DNA of 41,919 nucleotides from Chloroflexota bacterium (GCA_011039385.1 DRBO01000158.1:1-41919); one strand, 5' to 3'; positions 1 to 9,633 are shown, counted from the first letter of the stretch. Translations and numbers: made by a program. The notes: generated from the letters alone by a model not told the origin.

Positions 1-650
1 ACCGGTCTTTGGAGACGAATCTCCACACCCAGACCTTTCAAGATATCAACAAAATCATCTGTAAAAGCCTGGAAACCACCCACATAGGTGCCCAGCCGTG
101 ATGTCCGGGCATGCATTCTGGCCCACATCCAGGCCATATTCACATCCCGGTAGTGGGGACCGAACTTACCGATTAGCATTGGCTCCCACATGGTTTCGTA
201 GACTTTATTCCCGGCCCACTTGCGCATCCAGGCATCCACGGTGGTTTTCTCCATTGCCTGCCAGTTTTTGGTCAGCCGCAGGTAAAGCCCCACCAATCCG
301 AAGCGAACCTTGTTGATTCCCCAGCCCAGGCCGGGGTAGAGCAGTGCCTGGAGTATGGAATCGAAGGGATACCACTTTCCCTTGTGGAGCATGACCGTGT
401 AGGGCCGCGGGAAGCGGACCTTCTCAGATAAGCCCAGCTCTTCGATCAGCCCCAGCATATGTTCATCAGAAGCGAACCAGTGATGGTAATAGGCTTCCAC
501 TGACCAGTCCCAATGAGGTTCTTTAAAACCGGCAGCCAGCCCGCCAGCCCGGTCCGCGGCTTCATAGACAACAACGCCATGTCCGGCACGCGTCAAATCA
601 TAGGCTGCTGATAACCCTCCATAACCAGCGCCAATAACGGCAATGTTCAT
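1..650 (-). CDS. NAD(P)/FAD-dependent oxidoreductase (amine oxidase/protoporphyrinogen oxidase-like), 3' end outside the window
   Basis: Manual reverse translation from the ATG at 650 gives MNIAVIGAGYGGLSAAYDLTRAGHGVVVYEAADRAGGLAAGFKEPHWDW..., a classic GxGxxG FAD-binding N-terminus. The frame stays open to the window edge; not in the supplied ORF track. Confidence 0.88.
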   Translation of the reverse strand, partial: MNIAVIGAGYGGLSAAYDLTRAGHGVVVYEAADRAGGLAAGFKEPHWDWSVEAYYHHWFASDEHMLGLIEELGLSEKVRFPRPYTVMLHKGKWYPFDSILQALLYPGLGWGINKVRFGLVGLYLRLTKNWQAMEKTTVDAWMRKWAGNKVYETMWEPMLIGKFGPHYRDVNMAWMWARMHARTSRLGTYVGGFQAFTDDFVDILKGLGVEIRLQRP

Positions 651-674
651 GTTGTTATCCTTTTTATGGGGTTC

Positions 675-1322
675 CTATCCAAATTGGCGGGCCAGTCGGC
701 CGGACAGCACTTGGAGTTTTTTCCATTCCTGGCGGATGATATATAACATAGCCAGGGTGCGCAGCCAGCGCAGCTCACACCTGGGATTGGCTGCCAGCTG
801 CTCGAAGACATCCACCGCTTCATCATCCGTCCGCCGGGATTTGGAATACTCGTGAGCCAGCTGCATTAAATAGGATGCCCGCTGCGCCCGCAGGCGTTCG
901 GCAACTTCTGCTTTTTCCCGTTCAGCTTTGACAATATCACCCACTCGCTTCACCGCGTTGTTGAGCTGATACACCGTAAAAGGCTTGACCAGGTATTCCC
1001 TGGCGCCAACATTCATGGCTGACCGGAAAGACTGGTTATCATCCTCGGCGGAAATGATCACGCAGGCCATGGAGGGAAAGATCTCGTACATTGCCTGGAA
1101 AGCTTCAAATCCATTCATTTCCGGCATATTGATATCCATCAGTGCAATATCCGGCTGGTGTTTTTTCGCCAGCTCCACTGCCTCCCTGCCGTTATGGGCG
1201 ATGGCCACAATATCCACCATGGGATTGTCCGCCAGCATCAAGCGCGTGTTGCGGCGCGTTTCCAGAACATCATCTGCTATTAATACCCGGTAGGGAGTTC
1301 TTTTTTGGGCCTGGTCCATCAT
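675..1322 (-). CDS. Response regulator: REC domain plus C-terminal helical (TPR-like) region, no DNA-binding domain recognised
   Basis: RVLIADDVLETRRNTRLML...DIALMDINMPEMNGFEAF...VIISAEDD...EYLVKPF is a CheY-like receiver. The C-terminus ...EYSKSRRTDDEAVDVFEQLAANPRCELRWLRTLAMLYI looks helical-repeat-like. Confidence 0.88.
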   Translation of the reverse strand: MMDQAQKRTPYRVLIADDVLETRRNTRLMLADNPMVDIVAIAHNGREAVELAKKHQPDIALMDINMPEMNGFEAFQAMYEIFPSMACVIISAEDDNQSFRSAMNVGAREYLVKPFTVYQLNNAVKRVGDIVKAEREKAEVAERLRAQRASYLMQLAHEYSKSRRTDDEAVDVFEQLAANPRCELRWLRTLAMLYIIRQEWKKLQVLSGRLARQFG

Positions 1323-1387
1323 CTATACTCCTTGAACAAGAAACCAAATTCCATATTACTGGATTGAACTTAATTATAATGCTAAAA

Positions 1388-2419
1388 TCACTCCGTCTCC
1401 ACAGCTGCGGAACCTTGTTCAATTATGGCACCTGATTGCCAGCGGATACCTTCCCGGAGCATATAATATCCTCCCAACAGGGTGATCGGGAACCACAGCG
1501 CGGCATGTAAGACCAGCGTGTAGCCGGCAGCAACGCCCTGGTCCACACCAAATGCAGATAAGACCGCGATACCCGGGGCGTCAAAGGTGCCGACATATCC
1601 CGGCGCAGAAGGAATGGTAGTCGCCAGATTAACAATACCATTCATCAGCATCAATGCAAAGAAGCTGACCTGAAAATCAAAAGCCTGCATAACGAACCAG
1701 TATTTTCCTGTTTCCAGCAGCCAGATCACAACCGAAGTCAGCAACACCATCACTGCCTCGTATGGAGAACGCAGGGATTCCAGTCCGGCCATGAATTTAC
1801 AGATCACTTCCTGCACCTTTTCCCGGAAGCGTTCAGGCAGGAATATCTGGATCAACTTAGTGCTCATTTTTTCCGCCCGGGTCGGGAACATAGCCGCCAG
1901 CATGAATGCCGCCAGGGCCCCCAGGAAAGCAACCGAACCCCAGATTGCCAGGGTCTGGATATTGCCAATAAACCCGGAGGTCCCGGTCAAGGTAGCCAGT
2001 CTTGGCAGATTCAGGAACACAAATCCCAGCATGACCACCCCGTCAAAAATACGCTCGACAATAATCGTCGCCAAGGAGGCAGAAATCGGGACCTCCTGCT
2101 TGCGTTTCAACACCACCGCCCGGAGAACCTCGCCAGCCCGGGCCGGGTAGATGTTATTCCCCATATAGCCGATGGCCACGATGGGAAACATCTTCCGCGT
2201 GGAAACTGCCTTAACAGGCCGGAGCAGGTAATGCCAGCGCCAGGCTCTGGCCCAGACAGCGATAAAATACACAGCCACGCCTGGCAATAGCCACCAGTAG
2301 TGGGCTGTTTTTAAGGGTTCCCAGATCTCATTGATTCCCAAACCGCGCAGGGCAAGGTAAAGGAAACCCGCACTTAAAACCAAACCCACCCAAAACTGCC
2401 AGCGTTTCATAGATATCAT
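1388..2419 (-). CDS. Lysylphosphatidylglycerol synthase TM-region/UPF0104-like flippase family membrane protein
   Basis: Polytopic protein with ARAWRWHYLLRP, IGYMGNNIYPARAGEVLRA and ERIFDGVVML motifs typical of the family. Confidence 0.85.
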   Translation of the reverse strand: MISMKRWQFWVGLVLSAGFLYLALRGLGINEIWEPLKTAHYWWLLPGVAVYFIAVWARAWRWHYLLRPVKAVSTRKMFPIVAIGYMGNNIYPARAGEVLRAVVLKRKQEVPISASLATIIVERIFDGVVMLGFVFLNLPRLATLTGTSGFIGNIQTLAIWGSVAFLGALAAFMLAAMFPTRAEKMSTKLIQIFLPERFREKVQEVICKFMAGLESLRSPYEAVMVLLTSVVIWLLETGKYWFVMQAFDFQVSFFALMLMNGIVNLATTIPSAPGYVGTFDAPGIAVLSAFGVDQGVAAGYTLVLHAALWFPITLLGGYYMLREGIRWQSGAIIEQGSAAVETE

Positions 2420-2508
2420 TCTAACACGAGAAAGGATGCGGAAATCCAGCCTGTCAAAGCTGTAAAATCCGGCCGGGAGGGGAAAACTATCCCGTCCGGG
2501 AACTCGAT

Positions 2509-2514
2509 TATAAT
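2509..2514 (+). promoter_or_regulatory. Candidate -10 box (TATAAT) of a possibly leaderless transcript
   Basis: Exact TATAAT with 7 nt between it and the ATG at 2522; no Shine-Dalgarno and no clear -35. Confidence 0.4.
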
Positions 2515-2521
2515 GGTGTCT

Positions 2522-3850
2522 ATGAATTGGAAGACCGGGGTTTTAATCGCCATCGCTCTCCTGGTTGCAGGCCTGCTGACAGGCTGGCAGCTTTCTCCCC
2601 ATATTGCAGAGGTTCTGCCCACGAGCAGTGAGATCCAGGGCCGGCAGCCCTTAGCGATCAAATTCAATCGGGCCATGGATCCTCAAAGCGTTGAAGAATA
2701 TGTGGATATTTCGCCGCCAGATGATGGAGAGATCAGCTGGGATGCAGATTATAAATTGATGACTTTCACGCCCGGGAGTATCTGGCCTCCCGGAGAGATG
2801 GTCTCCATCCGCCTGAGCAGAGGGGCGCGGTCGAAACTCGGATTCCCATTCTGGCGGGAGTTCAACTACCAGTGGCCTGTCAGCCCCACCTCCCTGGTCT
2901 ATTTATGGCCGGCGGACGGGAAAAGCAATCTCTATAAAATCAACCCGAAAAGCGGTGAAAGTCAAGCCCTGACCAATCACCCTGGCGGGGTACTGGACTA
3001 TTCCATCACTCCGGACAACGAGCAGATCTACTACAGCGTCGCCGTTAAAAATGGCACCAGCAGGATTATGGTCCTCGATCTGCGATCGGGAGAAACCTCG
3101 CTGTTCATGGACTGCAGCGAAGCCCTCTGCACCAGGCCCCAGTTGTCCGCCGATGGGAATAAATTGGCCTATGAAGTGCTTTCCCGGGAAGCCGGCTCCC
3201 TGCCAGACATCCGGGTATTCAATCTCAAAGATCGATCACAGGTTGCCCTGGCCGAACCGGACCAGTGCCTGGAAAGCCCACTCTGGTCCCTGTCCGGCTG
3301 GCTGGCCTATTACAATCAAACAGCCAAAGGCTACCAATTCTGGGATCCCGCAACCGACATCACGCGCTTCCTGCCCAATGAGACCAGCGGGGACGGTAGC
3401 TGGTCAGCTGACGGGCGTTACTTTCTGACCTCGGAGATCCTTTTCGCAGGGGATACCCTGGCACCCCGCCACCTTCAGCTCTATGACCTGGTGGAGGAGA
3501 CCACTCAGGACCTGTCAAAAGGCAGCTTCCTGGAAGATCTCAATCCCAGCTTCTCTACCCGTGGATTGGCATTCGCTTTCAGCCGCAAATCCCTCAGCCC
3601 CCAGGACTGGACTCTCGGGCGCCAACTCTGGGTGATGGACCTGGAAAGCGGCGAGTCCGCCCCGCTCACAGATGAGATCGATTACCAGCACACTTCATTT
3701 GCCTGGCATCCTGACGGGCAGAAGCTGGCCTATGTGCGCTACAACCAGGCCGCTCTTTCTGAAGCACCAGAGATCTGGGTGATCGATACGGACAGCAAAG
3801 AAGCCCTGCGCATGATCATCAATGGATTTGCCCCGGGATGGATTCCCTGA
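2522..3850 (+). CDS. Membrane-anchored TolB/PD40 beta-propeller-like protein with N-terminal Ig-like domain
   Basis: N-terminal TM helix, bacterial Ig-like stretch (IQGRQPLAIKFNRAMDPQSVEEYVDISPP) and repeated propeller-type blades (SADGNKLAYEV, WSADGRYFLTSE, WHPDGQKLAYVR). Start taken at the second ATG. Confidence 0.75.
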   Translation: MNWKTGVLIAIALLVAGLLTGWQLSPHIAEVLPTSSEIQGRQPLAIKFNRAMDPQSVEEYVDISPPDDGEISWDADYKLMTFTPGSIWPPGEMVSIRLSRGARSKLGFPFWREFNYQWPVSPTSLVYLWPADGKSNLYKINPKSGESQALTNHPGGVLDYSITPDNEQIYYSVAVKNGTSRIMVLDLRSGETSLFMDCSEALCTRPQLSADGNKLAYEVLSREAGSLPDIRVFNLKDRSQVALAEPDQCLESPLWSLSGWLAYYNQTAKGYQFWDPATDITRFLPNETSGDGSWSADGRYFLTSEILFAGDTLAPRHLQLYDLVEETTQDLSKGSFLEDLNPSFSTRGLAFAFSRKSLSPQDWTLGRQLWVMDLESGESAPLTDEIDYQHTSFAWHPDGQKLAYVRYNQAALSEAPEIWVIDTDSKEALRMIINGFAPGWIP

Positions 3851-3853
3851 CCC

Positions 3854-4981
3854 ATGGATACAACTACCCTGACCCAGAAGATCAAAGAACGCGCCCATGA
3901 GCTGGGATTCCCTCTGGCAGGCGTGACCACCCCCGATCCCCCGCTTCAGAGGGGATTTTTGCAGAATTGGCTGCAGGCAGGATATCAGGCTTCCATGGAC
4001 TGGATCGGGACTGATTACTCCCTGGAAAGGCGGGCTGATCCCCGGGTCATTCTGCCCGAATGCCGTTCCATCCTGGTACTGGGATCCCCGTACTCAGCCC
4101 CCAGGGGGAACGTGGGGGGCGGCAACATCGCTGCTTATGCTCTCAATCAGGATTACCATGATGTCCTCGGAAAACGCCTTCAGGCGCTAGTGGAAGCTAT
4201 TGAGGATTGGGTAGGCGAACCGGTTCCCAACCGCTGGTATACTGATACAGGCCCAGTACTGGAAAAGGAACTGGCCATGCGAGCCGGCCTGGGCTGGATC
4301 GGGAAAAACACCATCTTGATCAATAAGGAATACGGCTCCTACTTTTTCCTGGCCGAGATCCTGCTGGGGATAGAACTGATCATTGATCCACCAATCACTG
4401 AAAACTACTGCGGCGACTGCACGCGCTGCCTGGTCACCTGTCCCACAGGAGCGCTGCGCGAGCCTTACACCCTGGACGCCAACCGTTGCATCTCCTACCT
4501 GACCATCGAGCATCGGGGAGAAATTCCCGAAGGCTTGCGCTCCCGGATAGGGGACTGGATTTTTGGCTGCGACATTTGTCAGCTCATCTGCCCCTGGAAC
4601 AAACCCGGGCAGGAAGCTTCCAACATCCTGGAAGAATTTCGGCCACGGGAAGAGATACTGGAAGTGGATCTGATCGAGGAGCTGGGATTATGCCAGGAGG
4701 AATTCAGCGCTCGATTCAAAGGCAGCCCGGTCAAGCGTGCCAAACGGCGGGGCTATCTACGAAATGTAGCGATCGCTCTGGGAAATCGCGGTGAAGAGGA
4801 TGCCCTGCCAGCCCTGGAAAAAGCCCTGGAAGCTCCCGAACCTCTGATCCGAAAATCCTCTGCCTGGGCGCTGGGGAAGATCGGGGGAGAAAGAACAAGT
4901 CGGATTTTACAAAAGCGGCTCAAGGATGAAACCGATCCCGGGGTCATCCGGGCCATCCAAGACGCACTTGGGGAACAGTAA
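3854..4981 (+). CDS. queG: Epoxyqueuosine reductase with C-terminal HEAT-like repeats
   Basis: CGDCTRCLVTCPTGAL and GCDICQLICPWNK (two 4Fe-4S motifs), RWYTDTGPVLEKELAMRAGLGWIGKN; C-terminal ALEAPEPLIRKSSAWALGKIG HEAT-type repeats. Confidence 0.95.
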   Translation: MDTTTLTQKIKERAHELGFPLAGVTTPDPPLQRGFLQNWLQAGYQASMDWIGTDYSLERRADPRVILPECRSILVLGSPYSAPRGNVGGGNIAAYALNQDYHDVLGKRLQALVEAIEDWVGEPVPNRWYTDTGPVLEKELAMRAGLGWIGKNTILINKEYGSYFFLAEILLGIELIIDPPITENYCGDCTRCLVTCPTGALREPYTLDANRCISYLTIEHRGEIPEGLRSRIGDWIFGCDICQLICPWNKPGQEASNILEEFRPREEILEVDLIEELGLCQEEFSARFKGSPVKRAKRRGYLRNVAIALGNRGEEDALPALEKALEAPEPLIRKSSAWALGKIGGERTSRILQKRLKDETDPGVIRAIQDALGEQ

Positions 4982-5044
4982 TGCGATCGAATTGATTTTA
5001 GATAGACAACAATAGAAGGAAGCACAAAAAGGAGCCATAGTAGA

Positions 5045-6316
5045 ATGACCAGCTTATTTGCAAACTATCTTGAAGAATATGCCAGTCTGATCTTAAAGTC
5101 CGGGTTGGGCTATCAAGCTGGCCGGCGGATCCGCATCGGGGCCCTGCCTGGAAGGTCTGCCAGGTTCTTCACCCCGCTGGAAGCAGCCCCGCTGGTTCGA
5201 GAACTGGTCAAACAAGCTTATCAGATGGGCGCTCCCCTGGTGGAGGTCTATTGGGGAGACCCTGAGCTGGACCTGATCCGCTACCAGTATGCCCCCCGGG
5301 ATTCCTTCGGAGAAGTCCCAACCTGGTCGGTTGAGGAACTTACCAGAGCCACGGACAGGAAAGATGCCCGGATCTATATCGGGGGATCGGATCCCTATCA
5401 GTTCCAGGAAATTGACAGCTCCCTGCTTTCCGAGATGCAGAAGACCCGCTCAGTAACCTTCCGGGAAGCCAATGAATACCTGGTGCGCAATCCCACACCC
5501 TGGATCATCGTCCTCTACCCCACGGCAGCCTGGTCCCAGGCCGTCTTCCCGGACCTGTCCCCGGAAGACGCCGTTGAAAAGATGTCAGAGTATTTGATCC
5601 AATTCTACCGGCTGAACAAAGGAAACCCCACTGCCTATTGGAAAGAGCACTTCATTGCGCTGGAGAAACGGGCAAAGGGGCTTTCGGACTTTGCCTTTAA
5701 AACCATCCACCTGAAAGGACCGGGAACCGACCTGAAAGTTGGCCTCGCCCAGGACCACCTCTGGAAAACCGCTGTCTTAAAGGATAGAGAGGGTCACGAG
5801 AACGCCGTTAACATGCCCTCGGAAGAGGTTTTTACCCTACCGGACCGCATGAGAGTAGATGGAATTGTCTCTTCCACCAAACCCTTCACCATGGGGGATG
5901 GATTTGTGGACGGCCTCACCCTGGAACTCGAGGACGGGAAAGTCACCAACGTCAAAGCTGATACCGGGGAGGAGTTTGTGAAAAAGACCCTGGAGATCGA
6001 TGAAAACTCCTGCCGGTTGGGAGAACTTGCCCTGGTGCCCCACAGCTCGCCCATCTCTCAAGCTGGAGAGATCTTCCACAACACCCTGCTGGACGAGAAC
6101 GCTTCCTGCCACATCGCCCTGGGCCGGGGGATCCGCGACTGCCTGCGCGGCGGGGGGGATATGACCACGGAGGAATTCCTCGCGGCAGGCGGCAATCACA
6201 GCTCGGTGCACTATGACTTCATGATCGGTTCGGCCGAGATGGATGTGGATGGGATCGACCAGGATGGGAATACCCACCCCTTGATGAGAAAAGGGGAATG
6301 GGCTTTTGAACTTTAG
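5045..6316 (+). CDS. M29-family (thermophilic) aminopeptidase
   Basis: MGAPLVEVYWGDPELDLIRY, NMPSEEVFTLPDRMRVDGIVSSTKP, ELALVPHSSPIS, NTLLDENASCHIALG and HYDFMIGSAEMDVDGI are characteristic of M29. Confidence 0.95.
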   Translation: MTSLFANYLEEYASLILKSGLGYQAGRRIRIGALPGRSARFFTPLEAAPLVRELVKQAYQMGAPLVEVYWGDPELDLIRYQYAPRDSFGEVPTWSVEELTRATDRKDARIYIGGSDPYQFQEIDSSLLSEMQKTRSVTFREANEYLVRNPTPWIIVLYPTAAWSQAVFPDLSPEDAVEKMSEYLIQFYRLNKGNPTAYWKEHFIALEKRAKGLSDFAFKTIHLKGPGTDLKVGLAQDHLWKTAVLKDREGHENAVNMPSEEVFTLPDRMRVDGIVSSTKPFTMGDGFVDGLTLELEDGKVTNVKADTGEEFVKKTLEIDENSCRLGELALVPHSSPISQAGEIFHNTLLDENASCHIALGRGIRDCLRGGGDMTTEEFLAAGGNHSSVHYDFMIGSAEMDVDGIDQDGNTHPLMRKGEWAFEL

Positions 6317-6371
6317 TCTGCAGTGAAGCAAACTAATTCTAACCGAAGCCTGCGGATAGAAAGCGGAATGA

Positions 6372-7223
6372 TTACGCCTGCAGAATCATGCGCTTTTTGA
6401 TCACAGCATAGCTCCAAGCGAGCAGGAAAAACAGCGTTGCCACCAGCACAATGGCCGGGCCGGATGCCACGTTGACGTAATAAGAGAGATAGAGCCCGAT
6501 CACCCCGGAGGCCGAAGCGATCACAGCAGCCAGGATCATCATCACCGGCAGGCGTTTGGTGAGCAGGTAAGCAGCCGCGGCCGGGGTCACCAACATGGCA
6601 ACCATCAAGGCTACGCCAACCGCCTGGAAAGAGACCGCGATAGTCAGAGCGATCAGCACCAGCTGCAAGTATTCAAACATCCTCACAGGGATACGCAAGG
6701 TAGCCGCCAGGGTGGGATCAAAGGTCAACACCAGAAATTCCTTGTAAAAGGCTATTACCAAGAGCAGGATCAGGGCGCTGAAAACACCGATGAGGAGCAG
6801 CTGATTCCCTGAAACCCCCAGCACATCCCCGAACAGGAAATGGGTCAGATCCACTGTGTAGCTTTTTACGGTGGAAATGATGGCAATCCCCAAAGCAAAC
6901 ATGCCCGCAAAGATGATCCCGATTGCGGTGTCCTGCTTGATACGAGCGCCTTTGCTGACCGCCCCGATTGCCAGTGAGACCAGCACCGCGGTCCCTGTCC
7001 CCCACCAGAACATCGGCTCCCGGGAGCCTCCCGTTATCAAGTAGCCAACAGCCACGCCGGGCAGGATCGAGTGCGCCAGGGCATCACCAAAAAAAGCCAT
7101 GCCGCGGACAACCACATAAACGCCGACCACAGCGCAGACAATCCCGGTCAATATCGCGGCAGATAAGCCCCGGACCATAAAGGAATAATTCAAGGGAGTG
7201 ATAAGCAGATCAATAATAGTCAT
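6372..7223 (-). CDS. Metal (Zn/Mn/Fe) ABC transporter permease, ABC-3 family
   Basis: FMVRGLSAAILTGIVCAVVGVYVVVRGMAFFGDALAHSILPGVAVGYL; multi-TM. Start chosen at MTIIDLL, overlapping the ATPase gene. Confidence 0.93.
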   Translation of the reverse strand: MTIIDLLITPLNYSFMVRGLSAAILTGIVCAVVGVYVVVRGMAFFGDALAHSILPGVAVGYLITGGSREPMFWWGTGTAVLVSLAIGAVSKGARIKQDTAIGIIFAGMFALGIAIISTVKSYTVDLTHFLFGDVLGVSGNQLLLIGVFSALILLLVIAFYKEFLVLTFDPTLAATLRIPVRMFEYLQLVLIALTIAVSFQAVGVALMVAMLVTPAAAAYLLTKRLPVMMILAAVIASASGVIGLYLSYYVNVASGPAIVLVATLFFLLAWSYAVIKKRMILQA

Positions 7224-8061
7224 GGTGGTCTCCATCACAGCATTCATCGCCAACAGCCAGAGTGTCATAATTTCCCTCAATAAAATGCAGGTGTCCGTGA
7301 TAAGCCTGTTTCAGCAGATCCGGGGTGAAGACCTCTGCCGGAGGACCATAGCCCAGCAGCACTTTATTGAGCAGCATGACCCGTTCAAACTTCTCTGCCG
7401 CCAACCGGAGGTCGTGCATGGAGATCATCACTGCCACTTTCCTCCCCTTGAGGGTATCAAGGATCTCAAGGATCTTCTCCTGGGCTGGCACATCAAGACC
7501 GTTGAGAGGTTCATCCAGCAGCATCAACTCCGCTTCTTGAGCCAGGGCGCGGGCGATGAACATGCGCTGCTGCTGCCCGCCAGAGAGTTCGTTAATCTGG
7601 CGCTGTGCATAAGCCCCCAGATTCACGAAATCAAGCGAGCGGCGGACGACTTCCCAATCATCTTTCTGGGGCCACAGGAATGGGCCCATTTTATTGATGC
7701 GGCCCATCATGACCACATCAGCTACCGTGGCCGGGAAAGACCAATCCACCTGGCTGCGCTGGGGCACATAGGCAATACAGGTGTGCCCGCCGGGCTCATG
7801 CCCGAAAACCCGGACCAATCCCTGATCGGGATCCCGGATGCCAGCAAGGACCTTGAAGAGGGTGGTCTTTCCCGCTCCATTGGGCCCCACCACGGCCACT
7901 GCCATGCCATGGGACAATTCAAAACTGATCTGATCTAGGACTGTCCCGGTCTCGTAGCGAACGGAAATGCCTTCCAGTTCCAGCAGCGGGGCATCTGGAT
8001 GGTGGGGAGCATAACGCCGCGAGAAGGATTGTTTGCGGAAAGTGGTGATGAGGTTTTTCAT
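7210..8061 (-). CDS. Metal ABC transporter ATP-binding protein
   Basis: Walker A GPNGAGKTTL, signature LSGGQQQR, Walker B LMLLDEP. Confidence 0.95.
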   Translation of the reverse strand: MKNLITTFRKQSFSRRYAPHHPDAPLLELEGISVRYETGTVLDQISFELSHGMAVAVVGPNGAGKTTLFKVLAGIRDPDQGLVRVFGHEPGGHTCIAYVPQRSQVDWSFPATVADVVMMGRINKMGPFLWPQKDDWEVVRRSLDFVNLGAYAQRQINELSGGQQQRMFIARALAQEAELMLLDEPLNGLDVPAQEKILEILDTLKGRKVAVMISMHDLRLAAEKFERVMLLNKVLLGYGPPAEVFTPDLLKQAYHGHLHFIEGNYDTLAVGDECCDGDHHDYY

Positions 8062-8070
8062 TAGATTACC

Positions 8071-9039
8071 TCACTGTAAGGCTTCAACGATGGCACTCAC
8101 GTCGAAGCGCATAAAATCCAGATAGGTTCCGGCAGGTTCACCGGCGGTCAATGATCCAAAATATAAGGGGATCAGATCCACCCCGGTTTCCTCGGCTACT
8201 CGTTGGGCCAAGGTAGGGTCAAAATCGATTCCAACGAAAATCGCTCTCACCTGATTTTCCCGAATGGTGTCAATCAGACCGGCCAATTCCTGTCCAGAGG
8301 TTTCCGCCTCAGTGGTCAGGGCAGGGATGACAGCGCCGATCTGTCTGAATCCGTATTGCTGCGCAAAATAGCTCAGGGAGGTGTGGTCGGTAACCAATTC
8401 CCTGTTCCCCTCTGGGATCCGGTTGACCTCCGCCCGGATCCAGCTATCCAGGGCCAGCAAATCCTCCTGGAAGGCCTGGCCGTTGGCCTGGTAGTCCGCC
8501 GCATGGGCAGGGTCCAGGCGAGCGAGGGCATTGACTATGTTTTCGGTCCAGATAAAGGTGTTATTGGGATCGAACCAGACGTGGGGATCGTAGCCGATCT
8601 CCTGGCCATGATCCTCCTCGAGTTCATCGTCATCCCCCTCTCCGCCAGTTTGATCAGGCAAACCAAGCGGCTGAATGCCTTCGGAAACCACGACCACCTT
8701 GGCCTCCGTGCCTGAGCCATCCAGTAAATCGTCCAGGAATTCTTCCAGGTTGAGCCCATTGACAAAGATGGCATCCGCCCGGGAGATATTCACCAGATCC
8801 TGGGGTGTGGGTTGATAGGAATGGGGGTTCTGCCCAGGCTCCAGCAGCACGGTGATCTCCGGGATTCCCCCCGCTACTTGCCCGACAACGTCTCCAATAA
8901 AAGTGGTTGTGGCCACGATTTCCAAACGTTCACGATCTTCCGTCCCGGGCCTATTTTCAATCGGACTGCAAGCCGCGAGCGCGATGCCCATCGCCAATAT
9001 AATCCCTGCCAGTAAGAAGTACTTGTTTATTCTTAACAT
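8071..9039 (-). CDS. Metal ABC transporter substrate-binding lipoprotein, ZnuA-like
   Basis: Lipobox ALAAC; ligand regions NPHSYQPTPQD, YDPHVWFDP, TDHTSLSYFAQQYGF; acidic loop GGEGDDDELEEDHGQ. Confidence 0.93.
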   Translation of the reverse strand: MLRINKYFLLAGIILAMGIALAACSPIENRPGTEDRERLEIVATTTFIGDVVGQVAGGIPEITVLLEPGQNPHSYQPTPQDLVNISRADAIFVNGLNLEEFLDDLLDGSGTEAKVVVVSEGIQPLGLPDQTGGEGDDDELEEDHGQEIGYDPHVWFDPNNTFIWTENIVNALARLDPAHAADYQANGQAFQEDLLALDSWIRAEVNRIPEGNRELVTDHTSLSYFAQQYGFRQIGAVIPALTTEAETSGQELAGLIDTIRENQVRAIFVGIDFDPTLAQRVAEETGVDLIPLYFGSLTAGEPAGTYLDFMRFDVSAIVEALQ

Positions 9040-9066
9040 AGACTAATTCCCCGGTTCAATGCTGGA

Positions 9067-9507
9067 TCAGGAGCAATTCTGGCAAATGCCAAAAAGCTGC
9101 AGCAAGTGTTCTTCCACCTGATATCCGGTTTGCTCCTCGATCATCCTGATGTATTCTGAGACCGCTTCATTACCTTCAACCACTCGCATCTGTCCACAGC
9201 TGGTGCAGATCAGCAGATGTTTATGGCCCTCTACAGCCGGACAGATGGCATGGCATCCGCTGGGCTGGTGGATCTGCTGGATCAATCCCAGGTCATCCAG
9301 CATCTCAAGTGTTCGGTAAACGCTGGCGATACCGGGGGGAGAATCCAGTCCCAATGAGAGTTGGTAAATTTCCTGGGGGGTGAGGGGGATTTCGCTCTCA
9401 GCGAGGATCCTTATTACTTGCAGGCGCGGCTGAGTGACGCGATACCCATTTTGATGGAGGGCTGTTTTCCAATGCTCAATCCGCTGGTCATAGTCAGGAG
9501 CGGTCAT
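9067..9507 (-). CDS. Fur-family transcriptional regulator (Fur/Zur)
   Basis: NGYRVTQPRLQVIRIL, GIASVYRTLEMLDDLGLI, HKHLLICTSCGQ and a C-terminal CxxC (ICQNCS). Confidence 0.94.
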   Translation of the reverse strand: MTAPDYDQRIEHWKTALHQNGYRVTQPRLQVIRILAESEIPLTPQEIYQLSLGLDSPPGIASVYRTLEMLDDLGLIQQIHQPSGCHAICPAVEGHKHLLICTSCGQMRVVEGNEAVSEYIRMIEEQTGYQVEEHLLQLFGICQNCS

Positions 9508-9521
9508 AGTTCAAACCTTAC

Positions 9522-9536
9522 TGATAATAATTATCA
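9522..9536. promoter_or_regulatory. Fur-family operator (7-1-7 inverted repeat)
   Basis: TGATAAT-A-ATTATCA, a perfect 7-1-7 palindrome, immediately upstream of the fur gene and its ABC operon; followed by an extra TTATCATTATA half-site-like stretch. Confidence 0.85.
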
Positions 9537-9600
9537 TTATCATTATACCGCAGGAAAACCGGGCGTCAATCCCTAAGGGGCGAAATCCCGATTAACAAAA

Positions 9601-9633
9601 AAAACCGGGCTTGCTGGCAGCAAGCCCGGTTTT
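9601..9633 (-). terminator. Rho-independent terminator downstream of the LysM gene
   Basis: AAAACCGGGCTTGCT-GGC-AGCAAGCCCGGTTTT, a perfect 15-bp stem with 3-nt loop; the A-run at 9597-9600 gives a U-tract on the minus strand. Confidence 0.9.
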
